Assembly: GCA_012031335.1 (NCBI GenBank)
Contig: JAAUTT010000347.1
Coordinates: 1-5,699 of the forward strand
DNA: 5,699 nt
Origin: Bacteroidales bacterium
GTDB lineage: Bacteria; Bacteroidota; Bacteroidia; Bacteroidales; JAAUTT01
Direction: 5' to 3'
Shown here: positions 1 through 4,686 of the stretch, in pieces
How the letters are laid out: each line of letters begins with the position of its first letter
Numbering within the stretch: the stretch's first letter is position 1
The notes under the pieces: generated by a model
Told to the model about the DNA's origin: nothing
What the model saw: only the letters and a program-made list of their open reading frames with translations
Database searches by the model: none
Made by a program: the position numbers and the translations under genes

Positions 1-1
1 C

Positions 2-238
2 CGATACCGCATGGAAGCCGCGAAAATGGAGGGTTTTGGTTGCTTTGCAAGGTCCCTTATTTTAGGAGTTGCTACGTACAACAAACCTTTAGCTCAAAGT
101 TTACTTAAAAACATGACTTTCCAACATTTTTCGGAGAAATACCCTAACTATTGGGCCGGACAATGGACACAAACCGATGCCTTGTATTCGTCGTTGCGCG
201 ACCAGGAAGGCCTTGCCGATGAAGCCATTTTGCGCTGA
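2..238 (+). pseudogene. GH94/GH36-type glycosidase or phosphorylase, C-terminal fragment, truncated at both ends
   Basis: The frame is open to the left window edge, so the ATG at 11 is probably internal. The peptide has RYRMEAAK, an FARSLILG helix and a PNYWAGQWTQTDALYSS segment. From memory these resemble the end of the catalytic (alpha/alpha)6 barrel in GH94 cellobiose-phosphorylase-like and 'GH36-type glycosyl hydrolase domain' proteins, which act on beta-glucan oligosaccharides. Such proteins are usually 700 residues or more and end in a His/Trp/Tyr-rich segment after the GQWT region. Here the frame stops at 236-238, inside the opposite-strand FecR gene, and that ending is missing. The gene therefore appears cut at its 3' end by the same event that truncated FecR. 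The exact family, and whether it is a hydrolase or a phosphorylase, is uncertain. Confidence 0.5.
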
Positions 239-717
239 ACTTCCCGGCTTTTTGCCTGAAAGGTGGAAGGGTATTTTATTTTGCTCCCCCCGTTCAACCA
301 TACCCTGGTACCATCCGAAAGCGTAAGTTGGGTTTTAGCACCAATGGGTACATTCACTTCATTGTAAACGATGGTGCTCGTATCTATTGCATCGTTCCCG
401 GAATACCAGATCAAACCACCGATAAATCCCATGATAATGGAGGCCGCAACAGCAATAGAAAACAATATAATCTTCCTCTTTGGCAATGAATGCCCAGATT
501 TCGATTTTATATCTGCTAAAACTTCCATCTGCAGACTTGTCAAATCCGTTGTTTTTGTATTAAAATTTAAATGGGTAAGAAATTCAAACTCCTCCCGGTT
601 CGTTTCACTTTCGTCCAACCAAAGATTAAGATATGCCGCTTCTTCCAATGACAGATCATCTCCCATCATCTTCTTCGCAATTAATTCGGCAATTTTATTC
701 TTATCCATGGTAATCAT
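148..717 (-). CDS. FecR-family anti-sigma factor, C-terminally truncated
   Basis: This is an inner-membrane anti-sigma or sigma regulator of the FecR family, which in Bacteroidota controls a cognate ECF sigma factor in response to a TonB-dependent transporter. Residues 1-80 are the cytoplasmic part (MDKNKIAELIAKK, then an acidic helical region). About 83-106 form one membrane segment (IILFSIAVAASIIMGFIGG). The periplasmic FecR domain opens at about 124 with VPIGAKTQLTLSDGTRVWLNGGSKIKYPSTF. After SREV (residues 157-160, codon at 238-240) the family pattern, normally followed by a GEAYFEV-like strand, is lost and about 29 unrelated residues are read from DNA that encodes the glycosidase fragment on the other strand. 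Family members usually run 300-400 residues, so more than half is absent. Start may be the ATG at 717 or at 708. The sigma-binding half and membrane segment remain, so partial function is possible. Confidence 0.8.
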   Translation of the reverse strand: MITMDKNKIAELIAKKMMGDDLSLEEAAYLNLWLDESETNREEFEFLTHLNFNTKTTDLTSLQMEVLADIKSKSGHSLPKRKIILFSIAVAASIIMGFIGGLIWYSGNDAIDTSTIVYNEVNVPIGAKTQLTLSDGTRVWLNGGSKIKYPSTFQAKSREVQRKMASSARPSWSRNDEYKASVCVHCPAQ

Positions 718-813
718 AGGTCGTTTTATTTAAAGAGTTCATAAATTTTAAAAATGACTAAGGATCTTTAACTTTTTTCAAAAAAAAATTAAAATATATT
801 GGTTTTATGATAG

Positions 814-1371
814 TTATCGGTTCAAGTATAACTGTAGATACTCGGTTATCTTTCTGGTAGCAATTTGAATTTGAGCATGCACTGTAGGTTCTGTTATCGA
901 GAGAATTTCGGCTATTTCCTTATACTTTAAACCTTGTTCGCGGAACATCATAAATATTATCTTGCATCGATCAGGCAGTCTGTTAATCGCCTTTTCAATA
1001 TATTCTCTTAGTTCAGCATTTTCTAATTTTTTTTCAGGTGTTTCTGTTTCTATAAAAAACTCGACGGGCAAATCCTCCAATGTTACTGTAGGATATTTTT
1101 TTAACTTGTTTTTATTTTTTATCGCCCGGTTTTTGGATGCTATAAAAAGATAACCCTCAATATCCTGTATGTTCGAAAGAACATTTCTGCTTTGCCATAA
1201 ATTAAAAAAAACATCAGATACTATTTCTTTACAGATAGTCTCGTCGGCAATAAAGTAACGGGTGAATTTAAATACCCGTGAAAAATATATATGGAAGAAT
1301 TTTTCAAACGCATGCTCATCTCCGTCAGAAATCTGGCGCAACAAATGTTGGATCACTTCGGAGTTTTTCAT
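814..1371 (-). CDS. ECF RNA polymerase sigma-70 factor (FecI-like, Bacteroidota type)
   Basis: This extracytoplasmic-function sigma factor recruits RNA polymerase to a small regulon, probably under control of the adjacent FecR protein. Region 2 spans roughly residues 15-95: DEHAFEKFFHIYFSRVFKF, then the VSDVFFNLWQSR helix and EGYLFIASKNRAI. Region 4 spans about 130-180: INRLPDRCKIIFMMFREQGLKYKEIAEILSITEPTVHAQI, with the helix-turn-helix for -35 recognition. The length of 185 residues is normal for the 'sigma-70, Bacteroides expansion' group. I chose the ATG at 1371; the frame extends to a TTG at 1392 but the added residues (QNILKC) are not family-like. The gene lies 76 bp downstream of the alphaCTD-like gene and ends 96 bp before FecR, all on the minus strand, so co-transcription is plausible. 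No outer-membrane transporter is visible because the locus is cut downstream. Confidence 0.92.
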   Translation of the reverse strand: MKNSEVIQHLLRQISDGDEHAFEKFFHIYFSRVFKFTRYFIADETICKEIVSDVFFNLWQSRNVLSNIQDIEGYLFIASKNRAIKNKNKLKKYPTVTLEDLPVEFFIETETPEKKLENAELREYIEKAINRLPDRCKIIFMMFREQGLKYKEIAEILSITEPTVHAQIQIATRKITEYLQLYLNR

Positions 1372-1447
1372 GCATTTTAATATATTTTGCAATAATAGTA
1401 TTAAAATGTCAATTAAGAATTATTTCATTTTGATTCAATTTGCTAAA

Positions 1448-1669
1448 CTATTCCTTTATCAGGTTGCTAAGTTGATATTGATCAAGCATATCAATCAATT
1501 CCGACAAATGATGCATATTAAACCCGTAAACATTAAGAAGTTTATCGGGGTCATGCTGCATTATCTCAGCTAAAGTTTTAAAATTGTTCGTTTTGCATTT
1601 CAATTTGAATTCCTCACTGAAACTGCTGTTGTCAATAAGTTCAGTTAAAATTGGGTGTTCTTTTTCCAT
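1448..1669 (-). CDS. Small stand-alone RNA polymerase alpha-CTD-like (helix-hairpin-helix) protein
   Basis: This is a 73-residue soluble protein. Residues 18-70 (SEEFKLKCKTNNFKTLAEI, DPDKLLNVYGFNMHHLSELID, LDQYQLSNL) follow the alpha-CTD pattern. In that pattern a helix and a 'GIKTLGDL'-like turn lead into 'LLKIRNFGKKSLTEI', a helix-hairpin-helix, and then a final 'LGL' helix. In RNA polymerase alpha this domain binds UP-element DNA and activators. Here it stands alone with a 17-residue leader (MEKEHPILTELIDNSSF). Glycine and basic residues of the canonical hairpin (NFGKKS) are replaced by GFNMHH, so DNA binding is not assured. It is the first gene of a minus-strand run with the ECF sigma factor and FecR. 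A role in modulating transcription initiation is inference from fold and position only. The ATG at 1669 is the only good start. Confidence 0.65.
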   Translation of the reverse strand: MEKEHPILTELIDNSSFSEEFKLKCKTNNFKTLAEIMQHDPDKLLNVYGFNMHHLSELIDMLDQYQLSNLIKE

Positions 1670-1700
1670 GGCAATTTTTATTGTTTATACCTTTAAATGC

Positions 1701-1804
1701 CACCCAAAAAAAAGCGTGGGTGATCAACCATTATGCTCCTTAGGCACCGCCAGGGGCCTTCCGTGCACAATAAATTGAGCCCACGCAGAGCGTGAGCGAT
1801 CAAC
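1701..1804. repeat. Direct repeat AGCGTGRGYGATCAAC (two copies) with flanking CACCCA/TGGGTG hairpin
   Basis: AGCGTGGGTGATCAAC at 1713-1728 recurs as AGCGTGAGCGATCAAC at 1789-1804, with 14 of 16 bases identical and starts 76 bp apart. The first copy overlaps the right arm of a small inverted repeat, CACCCA 1701-1706 with TGGGTG 1717-1722. The second copy lies in the loop of the large inverted repeat at 1735-1847 and shares its GCGTG with a small hairpin (CACGC 1782-1786 / GCGTG 1790-1794). Function unknown. Confidence 0.6.
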
Positions 1805-1847
1805 TTATCTTCTGTGCACGGATTAAAAACTGGCGGTTTTTAGGAGC
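1735..1847. repeat. 113-bp nested imperfect inverted repeat (structured intergenic element)
   Basis: Three arm pairs nest in order: GCTCCT 1735-1740 with AGGAGC 1842-1847, ACCGCCAG 1746-1753 with CTGGCGGT 1830-1837, and CCGTGCAC 1761-1768 with GTGCACGG 1814-1821. A small hairpin CACGC-AGA-GCGTG (1782-1794) sits in the loop. Spacer lengths between the arm pairs are nearly equal (5 and 4, then 7 and 8 bases), which suggests one long hairpin with internal loops. No open frame explains it. It could be a MITE-like element, a structured RNA upstream of the minus-strand alphaCTD-like gene, or a recombination site; the sequence alone does not decide. Confidence 0.6.
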
Positions 1848-2243
1848 TCAGAAAATAGCTTTCGCTACGTATATGTTAAATTCAATATGTCAATACAACA
1901 ACAAACCTACATCATTTTTATTTTTTCTCAAAACACGAACAAAGCTTTCAGGAATTATTCGTCTAAATCCTTCTCCAATCATTACCAGGTTTATCCCAAA
2001 ACTAAGCCAGCAATTCTCCATTCATCAATCGACAGAAGTTGTAATTAGTAACCCCACTTTCACTAAGGTCATACTAACCCGTGTGCTTCTCCCTTCTCAT
2101 TCGAGGAGAAGGGCCGGGGATGAGGTCAGCCCCCATCATGTGGGAAAAAAGTTACCCCCCTCAAATCCATAGCACTCACTATCAACATATATTATTGCAC
2201 CAAAATATATTTTTAAATTCATATGCATTATAATTCAATACAT
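1848..2243. other. Intergenic DNA without a supported gene, apart from one REP-like repeat
   Basis: This stretch belongs to the 657-bp gap between the divergent alphaCTD-like and HTH genes. Apart from the REP-like hairpin at 2085-2126, I see only low-complexity AT-rich DNA. A weak inverted repeat, ATATATT 2187-2193 with AATATAT 2204-2210, frames a single TGCAC (2196-2200). A 126-codon plus-strand frame (1792-2172) crosses this stretch but reads through both repeat elements and has no protein-like pattern, so it is not called. Confidence 0.6.
2085..2126. repeat. REP-like repeat with CCCTTCTC / GAGAAGGG hairpin
   Basis: CCCTTCTC (2091-2098) pairs perfectly with GAGAAGGG (2106-2113) across a 7-base loop, followed by CCGGGGATGAGG. 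The layout 'CTTCTCCCTTCTC, loop, GAGAAGGG, CCGGGGATGAGG' resembles a dispersed intergenic repeat that I recall from many bacterial genomes, including Bacteroidota. It is locally GC-richer than its surroundings. No more than one copy is present here, so its dispersed nature cannot be shown from this window. Confidence 0.55.
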
Positions 2244-2270
2244 TACCTGGGGTACCAGGTACCCCAGGTA
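2244..2270. promoter_or_regulatory. Perfect 13-1-13 palindrome, candidate operator or replicon site
   Basis: TACCTGGGGTACC (2244-2256) is followed by one A (2257) and its exact reverse complement GGTACCCCAGGTA (2258-2270). Each arm also carries the 6-bp palindrome GGTACC. It is a GC-rich island in AT-rich DNA and ends 56 bp before the ATG of the HTH gene. A two-fold symmetric site in that position is typical of an operator for a dimeric regulator. A recombination or replication-control site is also possible. It has no U-tract after it, so it is unlikely to be a terminator. Confidence 0.6.
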
Positions 2271-2326
2271 TCAAAATACTTAACAAAAAAAAATCATATT
2301 TGTGTCACACCAAAACACATTAAATT

Positions 2327-2608
2327 ATGCCAGCACAAATTATTACAACCGATGATTTATGGGAGTTTAAAATCGAATTACTCGAGGAACTCAAGCGTTT
2401 GCTTAAAGAGAACAGAGGTCAAACTTCTAAAAAATGGCTTAAATCACCTGAAGTTCGAAAACTATTGAATATTTCACCGGGAACGCTCCAGAACCTTCGT
2501 ATTAATGGCACTTTGCCTTACACTAAAATAGGTGGAGCTTTGTATTATGATTATGAAGATATTCAAAAGATCTTTTTAGCAAACAAGAAACAGAATGTTC
2601 TGCCCTGA
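2327..2608 (+). CDS. HTH_17/excisionase-family DNA-binding protein
   Basis: This 93-residue protein is a small DNA-binding regulator. An N-terminal amphipathic helix (about residues 8-30, DDLWEFKIELLEELKRLLKE) probably mediates dimerisation or coiled-coil contacts. It is followed by a MerR/Xis-type winged helix at about 36-85: KWLKSPEVRKLLNISPGTLQNLRINGTLPYTKIGG, then ALYYDYEDIQKIF. The 'S-P-G-T-L-x-x-L-R' recognition helix and 'LPYTKIGG' wing are typical of the helix-turn-helix proteins that Bacteroidota mobile elements carry beside replication or excision genes. It starts at an ATG after an A/T-rich leader. Its stop lies 23 bp before the initiator-like gene, so the two are probably in one transcript. 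The palindrome at 2244-2270 is a plausible binding site. Whether it acts as repressor, excisionase or replication accessory is unknown. Confidence 0.82.
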   Translation: MPAQIITTDDLWEFKIELLEELKRLLKENRGQTSKKWLKSPEVRKLLNISPGTLQNLRINGTLPYTKIGGALYYDYEDIQKIFLANKKQNVLP

Positions 2609-2609
2609 T

Positions 2610-2631
2610 GTTGCATTATTAACTGTGCAAC
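2610..2631 (+). promoter_or_regulatory. Inverted repeat touching the start of the initiator gene
   Basis: GTTGCA (2610-2615) and TGCAAC (2626-2631) are exact inverted repeats separated by 10 bases, ending at the base before the ATG at 2632. The right arm lies in CTGTGCAAC, close to the TTGTGCAA iteron copy at 2983-2990. It could be a binding site through which the initiator represses its own translation or transcription, or an RNA hairpin covering the start. This is inference from position and similarity. Confidence 0.35.
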
Positions 2632-3441
2632 ATGAATTATATCCGACATTTATCAGGTTTTTACGAGAAAGCTGTTGCTGATGCGCGGTTAAACCCAACG
2701 CATATCAGTCTTTACCATGCTTTATTTCAACTTTGGAATATGGACAGGTTTGAAAACCCAATTTCTGTGACCCGAACACAAATTATAAAACTAAGCAAAA
2801 TAGGTTCGCACCATACACTTTACAAATGTTTGTACGACCTGCACAGTTGGGGATATATCGAGTATTTACCTACGCATAATCCTTTGAAAGGTAGTTTGGT
2901 GAACATGTGCATTTTTGACACAAGTACTGCACAAGTTGAACCACCTACTTGTGCAGAATCGGAACAAGTACTGCACAACAACTTGTGCAAAAGTGAAACA
3001 AATACTGCACCAGTACTGCACCCTTCAATAAATAATATAAAGTATATAAACAATAAAACAGAGAGAGGGGAAAAAACGCAAGCGCAAATTCCTGAAATTG
3101 AAAATTCGGGTTTTGAAAAAAATGGGGAAACTATAAAACCGAAACTCACCCAGAAGGCCAAAAGAAAAAAAGTTGCGCCAAAAAAAGAAAAGGTATTTGT
3201 TCCGCCAAATCTCGATGAGGCTTTGGCATTCTTCAGAGCAGAACAATATCCCGAAGTTGAAGCCAGAAAGTTCTTCTACCATTTTGAGGCTAATGGATGG
3301 AAAGTGGGCGGTAAATCGCCAATGAAAAACTGGAACGCAGCAGCTCATAACTGGATGCTTAATACGTCCAGGTACGAACCCGAACCTAAGCAAAACGCTG
3401 TAAAACTTAATACCAGTAAAGAATATGGCGAACCTTTATGA
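2632..3441 (+). CDS. Replication initiator / replisome-organizer-like protein (lambda O or DnaD-like architecture)
   Basis: This 269-residue protein has two separable ends. Residues 1-95 form a winged-helix-like region (HISLYHALFQLWN, VTRTQIIKLSKIGSHHTLYKCLYDLHSWGYIEYLP), the pattern of DnaD-N, phage replisome organizers and plasmid Rep proteins. Residues about 97-190 are a low-conservation polar linker ending in a Lys-rich run (KPKLTQKAKRKKVAPKKEK). Residues 191-245 form a compact C-terminal domain (LDEALAFFRAEQYPEVEARKFFYHFEANGWKVGGKSPMKNWNAAAHNWM), recalled from replication proteins of Bacteroidota phages and mobile elements. The linker DNA holds iterons and an AT-rich tract, as in lambda gene O. 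The gene precedes and overlaps by 17 bp a DnaC-like ATPase, which supports an initiator-plus-loader pair. Binding of the iterons by this protein is inferred. A purely transcriptional role is the main alternative. Confidence 0.68.
   Translation: MNYIRHLSGFYEKAVADARLNPTHISLYHALFQLWNMDRFENPISVTRTQIIKLSKIGSHHTLYKCLYDLHSWGYIEYLPTHNPLKGSLVNMCIFDTSTAQVEPPTCAESEQVLHNNLCKSETNTAPVLHPSINNIKYINNKTERGEKTQAQIPEIENSGFEKNGETIKPKLTQKAKRKKVAPKKEKVFVPPNLDEALAFFRAEQYPEVEARKFFYHFEANGWKVGGKSPMKNWNAAAHNWMLNTSRYEPEPKQNAVKLNTSKEYGEPL
2905..3021. repeat. Iteron cluster (TGCAC/GTGCA cores) inside the initiator gene
   Basis: Seven TGCAC or GTGCA cores are centred at 2909, 2930, 2953, 2974, 2987, 3008 and 3019. Longer matches are ACAAGTACTGCACAA, identical at 2920-2934 and 2964-2978; ACTTGTGCA in inverted orientation at 2947-2955 and 2981-2989; TACTGCAC at 3003-3010; and AGTACTGCAC at 3012-3021. 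The 2909 core is the weakest. A further degenerate copy, CTGCACAGTT, lies at 2839-2848. Core spacings are 21, 23, 21, 13, 21 and 11 bp, mostly near one or two helical turns. The repeats cover codons for about residues 92-130, a non-conserved linker. Confidence 0.75.
3027..3058. other. AT-rich tract next to iterons, candidate DNA unwinding element of an origin
   Basis: Of these 32 bases only G3042 and C3051 are G or C. The tract starts 5 bases after the last iteron and is followed by a purine run (gagagagggg). Iterons directly abutting an AT-rich tract inside an initiator gene is the layout of the lambda-type origin. On this reading the window contains a replication origin at about 2905-3060. 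No DnaA box was found nearby. The assignment is positional inference. Confidence 0.55.
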
Positions 3442-4039
3442 TTTTGACACCTGCGTTCGGATTATTGAACGGAAAGGAAAAGAATTCTATGGTGAACAAT
3501 TTAGGATTTATCAGGAAGACCATGACCTTATTGCCAAACTTCTGGCTTATATCCTGAAGGATGAAGAAACCTGCATGAAAAATACCATTTCGCTCAAAAA
3601 AGGGATTTTGCTAACGGGCCCCGTCGGGTGTGGGAAAACCACATTGATGAATTTGTTACGACTTTTCCAACCCGGAAATAACCGGTACATTATGAAATCG
3701 TGCCGGGATGTCAGTTTTGAGTTTATCCAGGAAGGGTATTCAGTGATTTTGAAATACGGCAAACAAGCTTTTAACCAGGATAAGCCTAAAATGTATTGCT
3801 TCGATGACCTCGGCACTGAGAACAATCTGAAATACTACGGCAACGAGTGCAATGTAATGACTGAAATTCTATTATCCCGGTACGATATGTTTGTTTCCCG
3901 GCAGATGATAACCCATATAACAACCAACCTGAACAGTTCCGAAATTGAATCGCTATATGGAATAAGGGTTAGAAGCCGGATGCGGGAGATGTTTAACCTG
4001 GTATCATTTGAAAAGGAAGCCAGGGATAAAAGGGTGTGA
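3425..4039 (+). CDS. DnaC/IstB-family AAA+ ATPase, probable helicase loader
   Basis: This 204-residue P-loop ATPase has Walker A GPVGCGKT at 65-72, Walker B MYCFDDLG at about 123-130 (Asp127, Asp128), and sensor I THITTNLN at 163-170 with Asn168. The C-terminal motif YGIRVRSRMREMFNLV (178-193) supplies the arginine finger and sensor residues typical of DnaC/IstB proteins. Family members load the replicative hexameric helicase on melted origin DNA (DnaC, phage loaders) or assist transposases (IstB). No IstA-type transposase is adjacent; instead an initiator-like gene lies upstream, so helicase loading is favoured. The ATG at 3425 overlaps the upstream gene by 17 bp in a different frame, implying translational coupling. 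Length is slightly short of E. coli DnaC (245 residues), and the N-terminal region before Walker A (about 60 residues) probably contacts the helicase or initiator. Confidence 0.85.
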   Translation: MANLYDFDTCVRIIERKGKEFYGEQFRIYQEDHDLIAKLLAYILKDEETCMKNTISLKKGILLTGPVGCGKTTLMNLLRLFQPGNNRYIMKSCRDVSFEFIQEGYSVILKYGKQAFNQDKPKMYCFDDLGTENNLKYYGNECNVMTEILLSRYDMFVSRQMITHITTNLNSSEIESLYGIRVRSRMREMFNLVSFEKEARDKRV

Positions 4040-4048
4040 GGTTTTTAC

Positions 4049-4085
4049 TTTGCAATTATTACCGAATAGTGATAAAAATTGCAAA
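4049..4085. repeat. Hairpin just downstream of the ATPase gene
   Basis: TTTGCAATT (4049-4057) pairs exactly with AATTGCAAA (4077-4085). Inside, ATTAC (4058-4062) can pair with GTGAT (4069-4073), with one G-U, around a CGAATA loop. It lies 9 bases past the stop codon. No U-run follows, so it is not a standard intrinsic terminator. It may mark the end of the transcript or protect its 3' end. Confidence 0.45.
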
Positions 4086-4110
4086 ATTCAGACCTAAGTG
4101 GTAGCTCTTC

Positions 4111-4197
4111 GATTGAAATCTGATTGAAAACAGCTCATTTTTGATTGAAAAACGGTTGATTTTGAGTTGAAAATGGATTGAAATCGGATTAAAAAAG
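4111..4197. repeat. 11-bp-period direct repeat array (GATTGAAA consensus)
   Basis: GATTGAAA occurs exactly at 4111, 4122, 4143 and 4176. Variants occur at 4154 (GGTTGATT), 4165 (AGTTGAAA) and 4187 (GATTAAAA). Starts from 4143 onward are exactly 11 bp apart. The unit expected near 4133 is degenerate and shifted by one base. AGCTC precedes the first and third exact copies (4103 and 4132). One repeat per helical turn puts every unit on the same DNA face, suggesting cooperative protein binding, either as a second iteron array or as an operator for the receiver gene that starts at 4236. An 11-bp period is not a codon multiple, which fits non-coding DNA. Confidence 0.7.
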
Positions 4198-4235
4198 ACG
4201 GTTTTGGAATTCAAATCAGTTAAAAAACTAAAATT

Positions 4236-4604
4236 ATGGAAAAGCAAATCCTATATATCGACAGCGACATGGCAAGTTATATACTCGTTTCAGAAATCTT
4301 GAGAAATTGTAATGTTAAAATTACACATTGCAAATGTGGAACATCAGCAATCCTGTTGTTTAAAAAGTATCCTTCGTTTGATTTGATAATTACAGAAATT
4401 AGGTTACCCAAAGCAAACGGGTTTACCGTTTTAAATGAAATCCGTAGGATAAAACAGGATATTCCAATCATTGCTCAAACAGCAAGTGTTTTGGATAACA
4501 TGGAGAAAAGATGTTTGGAAGCTGGATTTAATGAGTTTATGGCAAAGCCGTTTGATTTGCAGTTTTTTAAAATGTCAATATACAGTTACTTAGAAGGAAT
4601 TTAA
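4236..4604 (+). CDS. Orphan single-domain response-regulator receiver with degenerate phosphorylation site
   Basis: This 122-residue CheY-like receiver has no output domain. It covers the full fold: ILYIDSD (residues 5-11), FDLIITEIRLPKANGF (48-63), DIPIIAQTA (75-83) and FMAKPF (101-106). The conserved Thr82 and Lys104 are kept. The phospho-acceptor position, normally Asp in 'DLILMDIRLP', is Glu54, and the second acidic-pocket residue, normally Asp, is Ser10 after Asp9. Glu at that position prevents normal aspartyl phosphorylation and may mimic the phosphorylated state. The sequence otherwise resembles receiver domains of Bacteroidota hybrid histidine kinases, so it may descend from one. It starts at an ATG after an A-rich leader, 39 bp beyond the 11-bp repeat array. 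No kinase is nearby and its partner is unknown. Confidence 0.88.
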   Translation: MEKQILYIDSDMASYILVSEILRNCNVKITHCKCGTSAILLFKKYPSFDLIITEIRLPKANGFTVLNEIRRIKQDIPIIAQTASVLDNMEKRCLEAGFNEFMAKPFDLQFFKMSIYSYLEGI

Positions 4605-4686
4605 ATAGAAGGATAAGTTGAAGAATATTTATTATTTTTCTGTACAAGTGGTTGAAATTAGAAAATACTATCGGTTGACATTAGAA

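Noticed and set aside
371..733. 120-codon plus-strand open frame
   Set aside because: It is antisense to the well-supported FecR gene and has no recognisable protein pattern.
1735..1847. Integron attC-like recombination site
   Set aside because: The large hairpin is suggestive, but the RYYYAAC and GTTRRRY core sites are not at its ends and no integron integrase is present.
1792..2172. 126-codon plus-strand open frame in the intergenic region
   Set aside because: It reads through part of the nested inverted repeat and the whole REP-like repeat (giving LLPSHSRRRAGDEV). It has no domain-like pattern and a composition unlike the real genes nearby.
2223..2468. 81-codon plus-strand open frame starting before the HTH gene
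   Set aside because: It runs through the 27-bp palindrome and then overlaps the HTH gene in another frame; the HTH frame has clear domain similarity and this one has none.
2820..3393. Two minus-strand open frames of 113 and 122 codons
   Set aside because: Both are antisense to the initiator-like gene, rich in Phe/Cys as expected for shadows of Lys/Glu/Thr-rich coding DNA, and without domain features.
3425..4039. IstB of an IS21-family insertion sequence
   Set aside because: The upstream gene has no DDE transposase motifs and instead looks like a replication initiator. No IS21 terminal repeats are seen.
4111..4197. CRISPR array, because GATTGAAA resembles the ATTGAAA end of some CRISPR repeats
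   Set aside because: The units are 8 bases with 3-base gaps. There are no 25-40 base repeats, no unique spacers of about 30 bases, and no cas genes.
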